In this document: positions 9,132 through 18,221 of the stretch, piece by piece
Layout: every line of letters starts with the position of its first letter
Numbering within the stretch: position 1 is the stretch's first letter
NCBI GenBank assembly: GCA_963803155.1
Contig: CAWDMN010000087.1
Span: forward strand, 1-64,000
DNA: 64,000 bases
Direction of reading: 5' to 3'
Origin: CAWDMN01 sp963803155
Lineage (GTDB): Bacteria; Acidobacteriota; Terriglobia; Versatilivoradales; Versatilivoraceae
Notes under the pieces: model-generated
Told to the model about the DNA's origin: nothing
The model's input: only the letters and a program-made list of their open reading frames with translations
Databases searched by the model: none
Translations under genes and position numbers: made by a program

Positions 9132-10562
9132 ATGATGCGAACCTTGTTGCTCAATCCACCCTCGTTTCCTAAGTTCGATGGCGGGGCGAGTTCTCGCTGG
9201 CCCGCGACCAGAGAGATCACCTCCTTTTGGTATCCTGTCTGGCTAACTTATCCCGCCGGATTAATCAAGGAGAGCCGTCTGCTGGACGCCCCTCCGCACG
9301 GGATTACGCCGGAACAAACCGTTGACATTGCCCGTGACTATGAATTTCTGGTTCTCTTCACGAGCACTCCGGGGTTCAAGAATGAAGTGCGATTGGCTGA
9401 AATGATCAAAGATGCCAATCCTTCCATCAAAATTGCTTTTGTTGGCCCACATGTGTCAGTCAAGCCAGAGGAAAGCTTGCGAGCTTCCAAGGCGATCGAC
9501 TTTTTGGGGCGCAAGGAATTCGACTTCACCGTGGCGGAATTCGCCAGTGGGAAAAATTTGGAAGAAATTTCCGGCATCAGTTACCGGCAAAATGAGGATG
9601 TCATTCATACCGCGGATCGTCCCACCTTAAAAGACTTGGATTCCCTGCCCTTTGCCGTAGACACATACAAGCGGGACTTGGACATTACCAAGTATAATGT
9701 CCCTTTTCTCCATCATCCCTATGTGGCCTTCTACACCTCACGCGGATGTCCGGCCCTATGCACTTTTTGTCTATGGCCGCCCACTTTGAGCGGCCACCAA
9801 TGGCGAGTTCGCAGTAGCGATAACGTAGCCTTGGAGGTGCGCCGCGCCCAGGAATTGTTCCCCGAGATGAAGGAGATCTTCTTCGATGACGACACTTTTG
9901 CCTGGGGCAAGAATCGAGTCTTGGATCTGTGCCAAAAACTGAAGCCTCTTAAATTTACCTGGTCCTGCACCTCCCGCGTACACACGGACTATGAGACGCT
10001 AAAAGCCATGAAAGAGGCTGGTTGCCGTCTGATGATCGTGGGATTCGAATCCGGCGATCCACAGATTTTGAAGAACATCAAGAAAGGCGCCACAGTTGAG
10101 CAGGGGCTGGAATTCATGAAGAATTGCCGCAAGGTGGGGTTAACGGTTCATGGCGATTTTATAATGGGATTGCCTGGGGAGACCAAAGAAACCATCGAAC
10201 GTACAATGAAATTTGCCGAAGATCTCGACTGTGAAACCATCCAGGTTTCCATTGCTCATGCCTACCCTGGCACGGAGTTTGATGAATATCTCAAAAAAAA
10301 TAAATATGCGACCGAAGATGCCATGACTGACGAGGCAGGACATCAGTTGCCTAACATTCAGTATCCTGGATTGACCAGAGGGGATATTGTGAATTCTGTT
10401 GAAGATTTTTACGGGCGTTACTATTTCCGTCCGCGCATTGTCTTCCGCATTGTCAAGCGGGCGATTTTTAATCGGCAGGAACGAGTCCGGCTGATGCATG
10501 AAGCAAAGGAGTATTTGCAGCTTCGTTCCCGGCGCCGCGCTTTTGCCAGGAATTCCACTTAA
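9132..10562 (+). CDS. hpnJ: HpnJ, B12-dependent radical SAM enzyme
   Basis: HpnJ is a cobalamin-binding radical SAM protein that converts the terminal sugar of bacteriohopanetetrol glycoside to the cyclitol (ring-contracted) form. The N-terminal half has the B12-binding fold typical of the group (LLLNPPSFPKFDGG start; IAFVGPHVSVKPEE). The iron-sulfur motif is C206-PAL-C210-TF-C213. The ~476-residue length is right. The start has two adjacent ATG codons (9132 and 9135). A 264 bp gap separates it from hpnG, so it may have its own promoter, but I could not place one. Confidence 0.93.
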   Translation: MMRTLLLNPPSFPKFDGGASSRWPATREITSFWYPVWLTYPAGLIKESRLLDAPPHGITPEQTVDIARDYEFLVLFTSTPGFKNEVRLAEMIKDANPSIKIAFVGPHVSVKPEESLRASKAIDFLGRKEFDFTVAEFASGKNLEEISGISYRQNEDVIHTADRPTLKDLDSLPFAVDTYKRDLDITKYNVPFLHHPYVAFYTSRGCPALCTFCLWPPTLSGHQWRVRSSDNVALEVRRAQELFPEMKEIFFDDDTFAWGKNRVLDLCQKLKPLKFTWSCTSRVHTDYETLKAMKEAGCRLMIVGFESGDPQILKNIKKGATVEQGLEFMKNCRKVGLTVHGDFIMGLPGETKETIERTMKFAEDLDCETIQVSIAHAYPGTEFDEYLKKNKYATEDAMTDEAGHQLPNIQYPGLTRGDIVNSVEDFYGRYYFRPRIVFRIVKRAIFNRQERVRLMHEAKEYLQLRSRRRAFARNST

Positions 10563-10739
10563 TCATCGAATCTGCCGATTCCACCGGCCCCGAATCCGAG
10601 AGGACCGGGCGAGGGGCAGCTCCAATTTTTCAACGTCTTGGAATTATAAAAATAAGGACTCTGCGCGGAGCCTCGAAACAGATGACCTTCCTCGTAGTCC
10701 ATTCTCTGCTATCCTCATGGATGCTAATTTCCAAACACA

Positions 10740-11597
10740 ATGAAATTGATCGTCAATGCAGATGATTTTGGCTCTTCCCTGGAAGTCAACCGGGCGATTA
10801 TACGCGCGCATCAGGACGGGATCCTCACTAGTTGCAGCCTGATGGTAGCGGGAGAGGCATTCGAGGAAGCGGTTGGGCTGGCAAGAAGGAATCCCGGCCT
10901 GGGAGTTGGATTGCATCTGACGACCGTGCGGGGAAAATCTGTTCTCGCTCCACGGGAGATCCCGCATCTAGTAGATGAATTAGGAAAATTTTCTCCCCAT
11001 CCCGCACCATCAGGGTGCCGGTATTTTTTTTCTCCCTTGGCCCGCCGTGAATTGCGCCAGGAGATTCAGGCACAATTTGAAAAATTTGCGGCCACAAAGC
11101 TGCCCTTTTCCCACATCGACGGGCATTTGCATCATCACATTCATCCAGTCATCTTTGCGGAAGCTGTTCGACAGGCATCCCGGTTCGGGGTGAAGGCAAT
11201 GCGTGTCCCCTTGGATAATCTCCATCTAAATTTGAAATTTGACCATGGTCACTGGGTTGCCAAGATTATTTATTCTCTAATTTTTGGAGTGCTATGCCGG
11301 TTGATGAAAAAACAGCTGCGAAGAGCCGGGATAAGGTTCGCGGACCAAGTATACGGTCACATTCAAAGCGGGAAAATGGACCGGGAATATTTTCAGTTTT
11401 TGCTTCGGCATATCAAAGAGGGAGTGAATGAGGTATATTTTCATCCTGCTGCCCACGATAAAGAGCGGTTGCTTTATCCGCATCACATGCAGCAGGAAAT
11501 CGAGTTGGAGATTCTTCTCAATCCCGAAGTGAAAAGAGAAATCCAACAACTCGGCATTCAGTTGATCAATTACTGGGATTTGCAATTCAGACTATAG
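10740..11597 (+). CDS. hpnK: HpnK, hopanoid N-acetylglucosamine deacetylase
   Basis: HpnK deacetylates N-acetylglucosaminyl-bacteriohopanetetrol to the glucosamine form, between the HpnI and HpnJ steps. The 285-residue YdjC-fold protein has NADDFGSS at residues 5-12 and the metal ligands GLHLTT and SHIDGHLHHHIHP. It also keeps the late motif EVYFHPAAHDKE and a complete C-terminus. It lies between hpnJ and the EamA-like pair and hpnI, the context expected of true HpnK. The minus-strand gene at 2283-3137 is a diverged paralogue. Confidence 0.93.
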   Translation: MKLIVNADDFGSSLEVNRAIIRAHQDGILTSCSLMVAGEAFEEAVGLARRNPGLGVGLHLTTVRGKSVLAPREIPHLVDELGKFSPHPAPSGCRYFFSPLARRELRQEIQAQFEKFAATKLPFSHIDGHLHHHIHPVIFAEAVRQASRFGVKAMRVPLDNLHLNLKFDHGHWVAKIIYSLIFGVLCRLMKKQLRRAGIRFADQVYGHIQSGKMDREYFQFLLRHIKEGVNEVYFHPAAHDKERLLYPHHMQQEIELEILLNPEVKREIQQLGIQLINYWDLQFRL

Positions 11598-11735
11598 ACT
11601 CCAGGCCACGGACTTGTATGGCCAATGATGGCCTAACCAATAAGCTGGAAGTGGGCGTCATGGGATCAGCGAACTATTAAAAATATAGAACTGCGAGATT
11701 TGAGTCCAAGGTCCGAACTGCCGGACGAAAAAAAC

Positions 11736-12152
11736 ATGAAAACCGCCATTGTCTTGATTTCTGCCATGCTAGCCCAAGCAGTCGGAGATGTTTTGCTGAG
11801 CCGCGGGATGAAACAAGCCGATGGTTTTTTCCATGCTCATTCAGGCTCCTGGGGGAAAGCAGCCTGGCAAATTGCCTCCTTGCCGGAGGTCTGGATGGGA
11901 ACGATTCTGCTGATTCTATTCTTTGCGCTTTTCGCGGCGGCTTTATCCTGGGCGGATCTCAGTTTTGTGCTTCCCACAACTTCCTTCGGCTATATTTTGA
12001 ATGTAGCGTTTGCCGATGTCTTCCTGGGAGAAAGAGTCACCGCCCTGAAATGGATCGGATCAATCCTGATTGCCTCGGGTGTCCTGGCCGTTGCTCGTTC
12101 CGAGTTCCAAAAAAAACGGGATAGCTCCGTTCCACGGGAGGATCTAGCCTGA
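11736..12152 (+). CDS. Small EamA/SMR-like membrane protein, first of a pair
   Basis: The 138-residue hydrophobic protein has about four membrane helices and belongs by appearance to the drug/metabolite transporter superfamily (SMR/EamA half-size type). LLSRGMKQADGF near residue 20 and the late segment ADVFLGERVTALKWIGSILIASGVLAV match the usual helix-4 pattern (E-R-xxx-xWxG). The ATG at 11736 is chosen over an upstream TTG at 11700 because it begins directly before the first helix. The next gene encodes a second, related half-size protein, so the two may form a heterodimer in the way of ArnE/ArnF. Their position between hpnK and hpnI suggests movement of a hopanoid or a lipid-linked sugar across the inner membrane; that role is inference. 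Confidence 0.8.
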   Translation: MKTAIVLISAMLAQAVGDVLLSRGMKQADGFFHAHSGSWGKAAWQIASLPEVWMGTILLILFFALFAAALSWADLSFVLPTTSFGYILNVAFADVFLGERVTALKWIGSILIASGVLAVARSEFQKKRDSSVPREDLA

Positions 12153-12157
12153 TTTCG

Positions 12158-12526
12158 ATGCTTATTCTTTTTTTGATTTTGCTGGAAGTTCTATCCACCT
12201 CGATTGGAAATCTCCTGATCACTCGCGGCATGAAACAAATCGGAGAAATTTCTACAATTGCCCCGAGGGAAATATTGCGAATTGGCGGCCGCATTCTTTG
12301 CAACGGGCATTTCATGGCGGGTTTCCTCCTGATGGCGGTTAGTTATTTTTCATTCATGGGAGCATTGGCCGTTGCTGACATGAGCCTCGTAGTGCCGGCC
12401 ACTTCGATTAGTTTTGTGTTTGCCACCCTGGGCGCCCGTTTTTACCTTCACGAAAGGATTGACCGGCTACGCTGGCTTGGCACCACATTAGTTCTGATCG
12501 GCGTGATGCTGGTTTCATTACCGTAA
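12158..12526 (+). CDS. Small EamA/SMR-like membrane protein, second of a pair
   Basis: A 122-residue, four-helix hydrophobic protein resembling its upstream neighbour: LLITRGMKQIGEI matches LLSRGMKQADGF there, and YLHERIDRLRWLGTTLVLIGVMLV matches the helix-4 region. It starts 5 bp after the first gene's stop and ends immediately before the hpnI start codon, so the three are surely co-translated. Half-size SMR pairs often insert in opposite topologies and work as heterodimers. Substrate is unknown; the operon suggests a hopanoid or hopanoid glycoside intermediate. A general multidrug efflux pair is the alternative. Confidence 0.8.
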   Translation: MLILFLILLEVLSTSIGNLLITRGMKQIGEISTIAPREILRIGGRILCNGHFMAGFLLMAVSYFSFMGALAVADMSLVVPATSISFVFATLGARFYLHERIDRLRWLGTTLVLIGVMLVSLP

Positions 12527-13741
12527 ATGTCGCTGTTTGTTCTCACCCTGCAAATCATTTTTTTCATCCTGGCGAGCTCTTCCATCTTTTACTACGTAAT
12601 CTCCCTGGCAGCCGCGGAACAGTTCTTTCGGCTTCCACGTCCCAAAGGGGCGGAAGCGACTTCCCCGGTTTCCGTTCTTATCCCACTTTGTGGGACGGAT
12701 CCCAACGCTTATGAGAATTATATGAGCTTCTGCCGCCAGGAATATGCTTGCTTTCAACTGATATTTGGAGTTCATGACCCAGATGATCCCGCTATTCAGG
12801 TCATCCATCAAATTTGCAGGGATTTTCCGGAGGTTGAAATTGATTTGGTCATTGATGCCAACTCTATCGGGCACAACTTAAAGGTGGGCAATCTCCACAA
12901 CATGCTCCAAAAGGCCCGGCATGAGCAGATCATCATCGTTGACAGCGACATTCGCGTCGGCTCCGATTATCTTACTCAGGTTCTCTCCGATTTGCATGGA
13001 GATCACGTGGGTTTGGTGACTTGCCTATATCGGGCTACACGAGCCCCCAACCTGGCTTCTGTCCTGGAAGCCATTGGCATCGCTGAGTTCCAGGCAGGAG
13101 TGCTGACTGCCCGGCTATTGGAGGGAATCAATTTTGGTCTGGGCGCCACATTGGCCACCACCAAGACTGTGCTGTCTAGCCTTGGGGGATTACCAGCTAT
13201 TGCCGATTACCTGGGGGACGACTTCATGTTGGGGTACCTCATTTCCAGCCAAGGCAAAGAGGTTAGATTGTCGCATTACATTGTGGAAACTTCTTCGGAA
13301 CAGGATCGCTTGGGGAGCATGATCCGGCATCAAGTCCGCTGGGCACGGGGAATCCGTGCCTGCCGGCCCTGGAGTTATCTGGGATTAATCTTCACGCATG
13401 GGACAGCGGCGGCTCTATTCTTTGCCATAATTTCAGGTTTTAGCCGAACCGCCTGGATCTTGTTAATAATAACGCTCTCAGTCCGGTTAATTGCCAGCTG
13501 GAGGATCGGCACCCACTGGATGCAGGATCGGATTCACCGCCGCTACTTCTGGCTGGTCCCCATCCGGGATTTGCTCAGCTTTCTCATCTGGCTCATGAGC
13601 CTTGGTGGTCAAAAGGTGGAATGGCGGGGAATTCTTTTTAAATTGGTCACGAATGGAAAGATTGTGGAGATTGGCAGAGTTGGAATGAATCCCCTCCAGA
13701 GTTCATCCCTAAAATCAAAAAATGTCTATCGTAAATCATAA
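12527..13741 (+). CDS. hpnI: HpnI, hopanoid N-acetylglucosaminyltransferase
   Basis: HpnI transfers GlcNAc to bacteriohopanetetrol at the inner membrane; HpnK then deacetylates it. The 404-residue GT2-fold protein begins with a membrane helix (VLTLQIIFFILASSSIFYYVI), followed by VSVLIPLCGTDPNAYENY. It has the metal-binding motif IVDSDIRVG, the acceptor motif YLGDDFMLG, and the QVRWARG box (QxxRW). C-terminal hydrophobic segments follow. The start codon directly abuts the preceding stop codon. Together with hpnK and hpnJ this completes the glucosamine/cyclitol-ether branch. Confidence 0.93.
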   Translation: MSLFVLTLQIIFFILASSSIFYYVISLAAAEQFFRLPRPKGAEATSPVSVLIPLCGTDPNAYENYMSFCRQEYACFQLIFGVHDPDDPAIQVIHQICRDFPEVEIDLVIDANSIGHNLKVGNLHNMLQKARHEQIIIVDSDIRVGSDYLTQVLSDLHGDHVGLVTCLYRATRAPNLASVLEAIGIAEFQAGVLTARLLEGINFGLGATLATTKTVLSSLGGLPAIADYLGDDFMLGYLISSQGKEVRLSHYIVETSSEQDRLGSMIRHQVRWARGIRACRPWSYLGLIFTHGTAAALFFAIISGFSRTAWILLIITLSVRLIASWRIGTHWMQDRIHRRYFWLVPIRDLLSFLIWLMSLGGQKVEWRGILFKLVTNGKIVEIGRVGMNPLQSSSLKSKNVYRKS

Positions 13742-14492
13742 AAAGTCACAACCAATGATGAGGAAATGGTGGATGCGCCCCTTGGCAATCTTAATCGCGG
13801 CCTCCTGGCCATTGCTGGGAGATGATCCCCCTTTTGCTGAACTGGACAGACTCTTTGCGGGACGAGACGAATTGCGGAACCTGCAAAGGGCAGAAGCGCT
13901 GCTAATAGCCCGCACCAAAGAACATCCTTTGGAATACGAATCACTCTGGAGAATCGGACGAATCCAATATTGTCTGGCAGAAGCTCAACGAGAGAAGAAT
14001 GCCAAGCTGAAATACTATGAATCCGGTGTGGAGGTTTCACAACGAGCGGCGAAATTGAGGCCGGATAGGCCGGAAGGTCATTTTTGGCTGGCTGCCAATT
14101 TGGGATCATCCTGCGAATTGAGAGGAGTCTGGGCGAGTTTGCGCTCGCTCTCTACAATCCGCTTGGAATTTGAAAAAGTCATTGAAATTGCCCCGTCTTA
14201 CGATTACGGCAATGCTTATCTTGCCTTGGCTGAAATAAATATGCGCCTTCCAGGTTTCATGGGAGGGAACGATCAAAAAGGGATAGAGCTGCTCGAAAAA
14301 GGATTGCAGCTAGCTCCTCACAATCATGACCTAAAACTGACACTGGCATCCGCATACTCCAAAAAGAGCCGAAAACCAGAAGCTCGCCAACTTCTTCAGC
14401 AAATCCTGGAATCCACCGATCCGCAGATGTCGCCAAGAGAATCAGCGGAGGCTCGATCCCAAGCTCAAAAACAATTGCAGGCTCTCAAATAG
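13722..14492 (+). CDS. Exported TPR/TatT-like protein
   Basis: This protein of up to 256 residues has an N-terminal signal-like helix (MRPLAILIAASWPLLGDDPP), so the mature part is probably periplasmic. The rest is helical, with TPR-like pairs such as ESLWRIGRIQYCLAEAQREK, GHFWLAANLG and NAYLALAEINMRLPGFMGG followed by QLAPHNHDLKLTLASAY. The PGFMGG-x3-KGIELLEKG arrangement resembles the TatT family seen beside TRAP transporters. It overlaps the hpnI end by 20 bp (or starts at the ATG at 13755, 13 bp after it), so it is cotranscribed with the hopanoid genes. It has no known hopanoid role; a periplasmic carrier or scaffold is a guess. Confidence 0.75.
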   Translation: MSIVNHKKSQPMMRKWWMRPLAILIAASWPLLGDDPPFAELDRLFAGRDELRNLQRAEALLIARTKEHPLEYESLWRIGRIQYCLAEAQREKNAKLKYYESGVEVSQRAAKLRPDRPEGHFWLAANLGSSCELRGVWASLRSLSTIRLEFEKVIEIAPSYDYGNAYLALAEINMRLPGFMGGNDQKGIELLEKGLQLAPHNHDLKLTLASAYSKKSRKPEARQLLQQILESTDPQMSPRESAEARSQAQKQLQALK

Positions 14493-15638
14493 AAGTGGAA
14501 GGGAATTCCCGCTTAAGTATTTGCCATTCCTTTCCCACGAAATAGTTCACTCGGCAATCTTGAAATCAAACTCGCAACAGCCTCTGCATACTCTCAAAAG
14601 GGCCGAAAATCAGTAGCCCACGATCCCCTGCGACATATTTTGGAATCTCCCAATCTTGCATAAAACCCAAGGATATACCGGATGTTTCGGAACTAAGTAT
14701 TCCATTTCGCAAGTTCGGTGACGTATTTTCACTGCTAAGGCGGTTTTTTTATTAATCCCGCGCTTCATCGCGGGGTCTGGAGCTTCAACACTTCTAAGTT
14801 GTTGCAACTTCTGCCAGGCCAGCATGGGATTCCAGCCTGTAAGGCTGGATTTATTATAGCCCAAGGCGACGCCTTGGGTTATGCCATTCCCCTTAGGTGC
14901 AGGAAGCCCTAAAGGGGCGATTTAACCGGTGGCGCTACGCCAGAAATTGAGGGCAGTATCGTTAACGTGCCCTTTCAGGGCACTCGCAAAAATTGCGCAT
15001 CTTCGATTCCCAGGGCGTCGTTCGGCCTGTGGGCCTCACTTTGCCCTGGGCTATAATAACTCCGGCCCTTCAGGCCGGTAGCACAAAAATGTTGAAACTC
15101 CAGTCCCCGCGCCGATGCGTGGGGTTAATGACATCCCAAAGAATTCGTCACTGTTTTTATGAAATCAACTACTAAGGACAAATACGGCTCATCGAGCTCA
15201 AATGAATGGCAAGCGGCAATTTTTGATCTCCCCTCCGCGAGAATCTCCCTATTTGAATTCGATAGATCGATGAGGAATAATGTAATAAAATATTTTGTTT
15301 GTGCATTTTGAATAGTGGTATCGGCCATCTCGCCATTGGGCGGCTAAATGAGTGTTTATTGTTAGCTAAGACATTCAATCTCACAAAGACACTGAGATAC
15401 TAAGGGAAAAAGGAATTTGATGCTTCCGGCATCTTGAGGAAAAAAATCTTTCTCCGTGACTTTGTGCCGTGAGAAATAAAAATTAAGAAAATGAGGATCT
15501 GTCTTTAAGATTATTTGACAATGCCGTTTGAATGTTAAGTTTAAAACACCTCCGGAATGGGCAAGCATACCATCCCACCCGGAAAACTCGTACCAACAGG
15601 CTTAATCCACTTGACCAGCGCGGCAGGCCTGGTGGCAG
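14493..15638. other. Long gene-free region with inverted repeats
   Basis: About 1.15 kb without a convincing gene. It contains the near-palindromic element at 14751-15128 (listed separately) and a looser inverted repeat at 15370-15475, whose left arm TCTCACAAAGACACTGAGA faces TCCGTGACTTTGTGCCGTGAGA. The promoter of the downstream TonB receptor should lie in the right part, but I see no clear -35/-10 pair. Confidence 0.5.
14751..15128. repeat. Near-palindromic element of stacked hairpins with terminal inverted repeats
   Basis: The two ends form inverted copies: 14751-14793 matches the reverse complement of 15086-15128 at 35 of 43 positions by hand count. Inside are several smaller hairpins: CCAGCCTGTAAGGCTGG, CCCAAGGCGACGCCTTGGG, GCCCTTTCAGGGC, a CCCAGGGC...GCCCTGGG arm pair, and CCGGCCCTTCAGGCCGG. 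No protein is encoded. It looks like a non-autonomous palindromic element (MITE- or REP-like) mobilised in trans, if mobile at all. Confidence 0.7.
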
Positions 15639-18221
15639 GTGAGCAGCAACGATATCATGAAAAACATCTTCGACCTAAAATGCCTCCTCCGAAATGCAAG
15701 TTTCCGCAACCTCCCCAAGGGAAAACTTTTTTTTCTGCAACTCTTTCTTCTGACCTTCCCGCTATTTTTCAGCCAGCTCTGCGTGGGTCACGCCGGCACC
15801 TTGCGGGTTATTTTACATGATGAAGCTGGAGCGCCCATCCCGGGGGCCGCTGTCGAACTCAGAGAGGGCGAACAAGTCCTTACCCGGGGATTGAGCAATG
15901 ATGCCGGAGAATTGCTCTTCCCCCATTTGTCTGTCGGAGAATATGCTTTGGAGGTCAATCGCGGAGGATACCAACCTCAATCCAAGACGGGTATTGTGCT
16001 CGGATCCAGTGGTGATTTGGAAGTTGAATTTACTCTGATTCCTCGACTCAAACGTCAGGAATCGATCGACGTCGAGTCAGAAGCAACGCCACTGGAGGCT
16101 GGCTCCAACGTCCCCACCGAATTGAACCGGGAAAAATTCATGGAGACTCCAGTGCGGCCTTCTTCCATAAAAGACATATTGCCATTGGTTCCTGGAGTGG
16201 TCCGCACTATGGAAGATGAAATCCGGATTTCTGGCAGCAGTGAAAATCGCAGCGCTTTTGTCGTAAATGGCGCTGATGTGTCAGATCCCGCCACCGGACA
16301 ATTCGGTATAAGCATCCCGGTTGACAGCGTTCAATCCGTCAGCGTCTTTAAGACTCCTTATCAAGCCCAATATGGACGCTTTTCCGCTGGGGTGGTGGCT
16401 GTTGAAACCCGGCGAGGCGGTGAAAAATGGAACTTCGAGTTCAACGATCCTCTCCCTGAATTTCGCATCCGGAGCTTGCACTTAGTTGGCATACGCGATG
16501 CCACGCCCCGCGTGGTTATTGATGGACCGTTATTGCCGGGGAAGCTTTATGTCTCGGAAGGAGCCGAATATGTGCTCCACAAACAGCAGGTCCGCACGCT
16601 TTCCTTCCCCGACAACGAAATCAAACAAGAATCGGTCAATTCATACACTCAGCTCGATTATATTCTGTCTCCAACTCATCTATTGACGGGATCGTTCCAC
16701 TTTTCTCCCGGCCACACCCGTTATGTGAACCTCGACTATTTTAATCCCCGTCCGGTAACCCCCGATTTTAGCCGGGGTGAATACACCACCACTCTGGTAG
16801 ATCGGACCACAATCAAAGGACAAGTGTTGGAGAGTCTTTTGAACACAAAGTTCTTCGAATCTGATGTCTGGGCACAGGGGACGAATGAAATGATAATTAC
16901 CCCGAGCGGCAATCGGGGCAATTATTTCAGCGAACAGCGGCGGGATGCTTCGAGAATCGAATGGGGAGAATCTCTTTCCCTGACTCCGATCAAGAATATC
17001 GGAACCCACAACCTGCGGTTCGGCTCAGATGTTATCCGGACAGCCAACAGTGGGAGTTTTTTGGCGCGCCCAGTCAATATTCTGGACCAAACTGGGACGT
17101 TGCTTCGCCGGGAGGATTTCCAGCAGAAGGAGCCGTATCAAGACATCGATCTTGAAGTCAGCGCCTATGGCCAGGATCACTGGACCATCAACTCACGCTT
17201 AGCCGTTGATATGGGAATGCGCTTTGAACATCAAGGGATCACGGAGACTACTCGTGTAGCCCCCAGGTTCGGAGTTGCCTGGATGCCTTTTCCCCGGGTG
17301 GGGACCATCCTGCGCACTGGCATTGGCATATTCTATGACCGGGTCCCCTTGAATGTATATTCATTTTCCGGGCTTCCGGACCCAATTGTCACCACCTATG
17401 ACGCGAATGGCAACCTGATTGACGGCCCTAGGCATTACTACAATGTGACGCAAACCTTGGTCGATAGGCGACTGCCTTTGCTCAGTTCAGAACATGTCCC
17501 CGGAAATTTCGCCCCTTACAGTATTACTTGGAGTGCTGAGATCGAACACCCGATTACGCGGTGGCTGCGGGTGCGGGCCAATTACCTGCAGGGGAATTCC
17601 AATGGGTTGATCACTCTGGCTCCCGGACAAATTCTTGAACAAGGGACATGGCTGGATGCCTTGATCCTGGGCGGCAATGGAGAGGCTCGTTATGAACAGC
17701 TGGAATTGACCGCGAAAATGTCTTGGCGGGAAAAGCATGAGATTTTCTTTTCCTATGTCCGAAGCCGTTCCAGCGGAAATCTGAACGAGTTTAATAAATT
17801 CCTCGGCAATTTTCCTTTCCCCATCATTCGTCGAGATGTGGTATCCAATTTGACTGGAGATGTCCCCAACCGGATTGTCAGTTGGGGGCTGTTCAAACTG
17901 CCCAAGAAATTCAGCTATTCGCCCCTGGTGGAGTACCGGACAGGCTTTCCCTATGCTATAACAGATGCTTTACAGGAATATGTAGGACTTCCCAATTCGG
18001 ACCAAACTCGTTATCCGAGTTTTTTTTCATTTGACTCCCGTCTTTCCAAGGATTTTCAATTTCGCAAAAAATACACCATGCGCTTTTCGCTGCGCGGCCT
18101 GAATCTTACCAACCATTTCAATCCCTTGGGCGTCCATGCCAACATAGCCGATCCAATGTATGGAGTTTTCTTCGGCCATTATAAGCGCCGTTTTCTGGTG
18201 GACTTCGATTTCCTTTATTGA
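15639..18221 (+). CDS. Oar-like TonB-dependent receptor with carboxypeptidase-regulatory domain
   Basis: A large outer-membrane protein (up to 860 residues). An N-terminal hydrophobic segment (LFFLQLFLLTFPLFFSQLC) is the likely signal peptide. Residues ~50-130 form a carboxypeptidase-regulatory-like beta-sandwich (TLRVILHDEAGAPIPGAAVEL...LSVGEYALEV). Next comes a plug domain with VRTMEDEIRISGSSENRSAFVVNGADVSD, then a long beta-barrel region ending in an aromatic residue (VDFDFLY). This build is very common in Acidobacteriota, usually for uptake of large or oxidised substrates. The start is uncertain between the GTG at 15639 and the ATG at 15657. It stands alone upstream of the PKS cassette on the same strand, so a link to that pathway is possible but unproven. 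Confidence 0.85.
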   Translation: MSSNDIMKNIFDLKCLLRNASFRNLPKGKLFFLQLFLLTFPLFFSQLCVGHAGTLRVILHDEAGAPIPGAAVELREGEQVLTRGLSNDAGELLFPHLSVGEYALEVNRGGYQPQSKTGIVLGSSGDLEVEFTLIPRLKRQESIDVESEATPLEAGSNVPTELNREKFMETPVRPSSIKDILPLVPGVVRTMEDEIRISGSSENRSAFVVNGADVSDPATGQFGISIPVDSVQSVSVFKTPYQAQYGRFSAGVVAVETRRGGEKWNFEFNDPLPEFRIRSLHLVGIRDATPRVVIDGPLLPGKLYVSEGAEYVLHKQQVRTLSFPDNEIKQESVNSYTQLDYILSPTHLLTGSFHFSPGHTRYVNLDYFNPRPVTPDFSRGEYTTTLVDRTTIKGQVLESLLNTKFFESDVWAQGTNEMIITPSGNRGNYFSEQRRDASRIEWGESLSLTPIKNIGTHNLRFGSDVIRTANSGSFLARPVNILDQTGTLLRREDFQQKEPYQDIDLEVSAYGQDHWTINSRLAVDMGMRFEHQGITETTRVAPRFGVAWMPFPRVGTILRTGIGIFYDRVPLNVYSFSGLPDPIVTTYDANGNLIDGPRHYYNVTQTLVDRRLPLLSSEHVPGNFAPYSITWSAEIEHPITRWLRVRANYLQGNSNGLITLAPGQILEQGTWLDALILGGNGEARYEQLELTAKMSWREKHEIFFSYVRSRSSGNLNEFNKFLGNFPFPIIRRDVVSNLTGDVPNRIVSWGLFKLPKKFSYSPLVEYRTGFPYAITDALQEYVGLPNSDQTRYPSFFSFDSRLSKDFQFRKKYTMRFSLRGLNLTNHFNPLGVHANIADPMYGVFFGHYKRRFLVDFDFLY

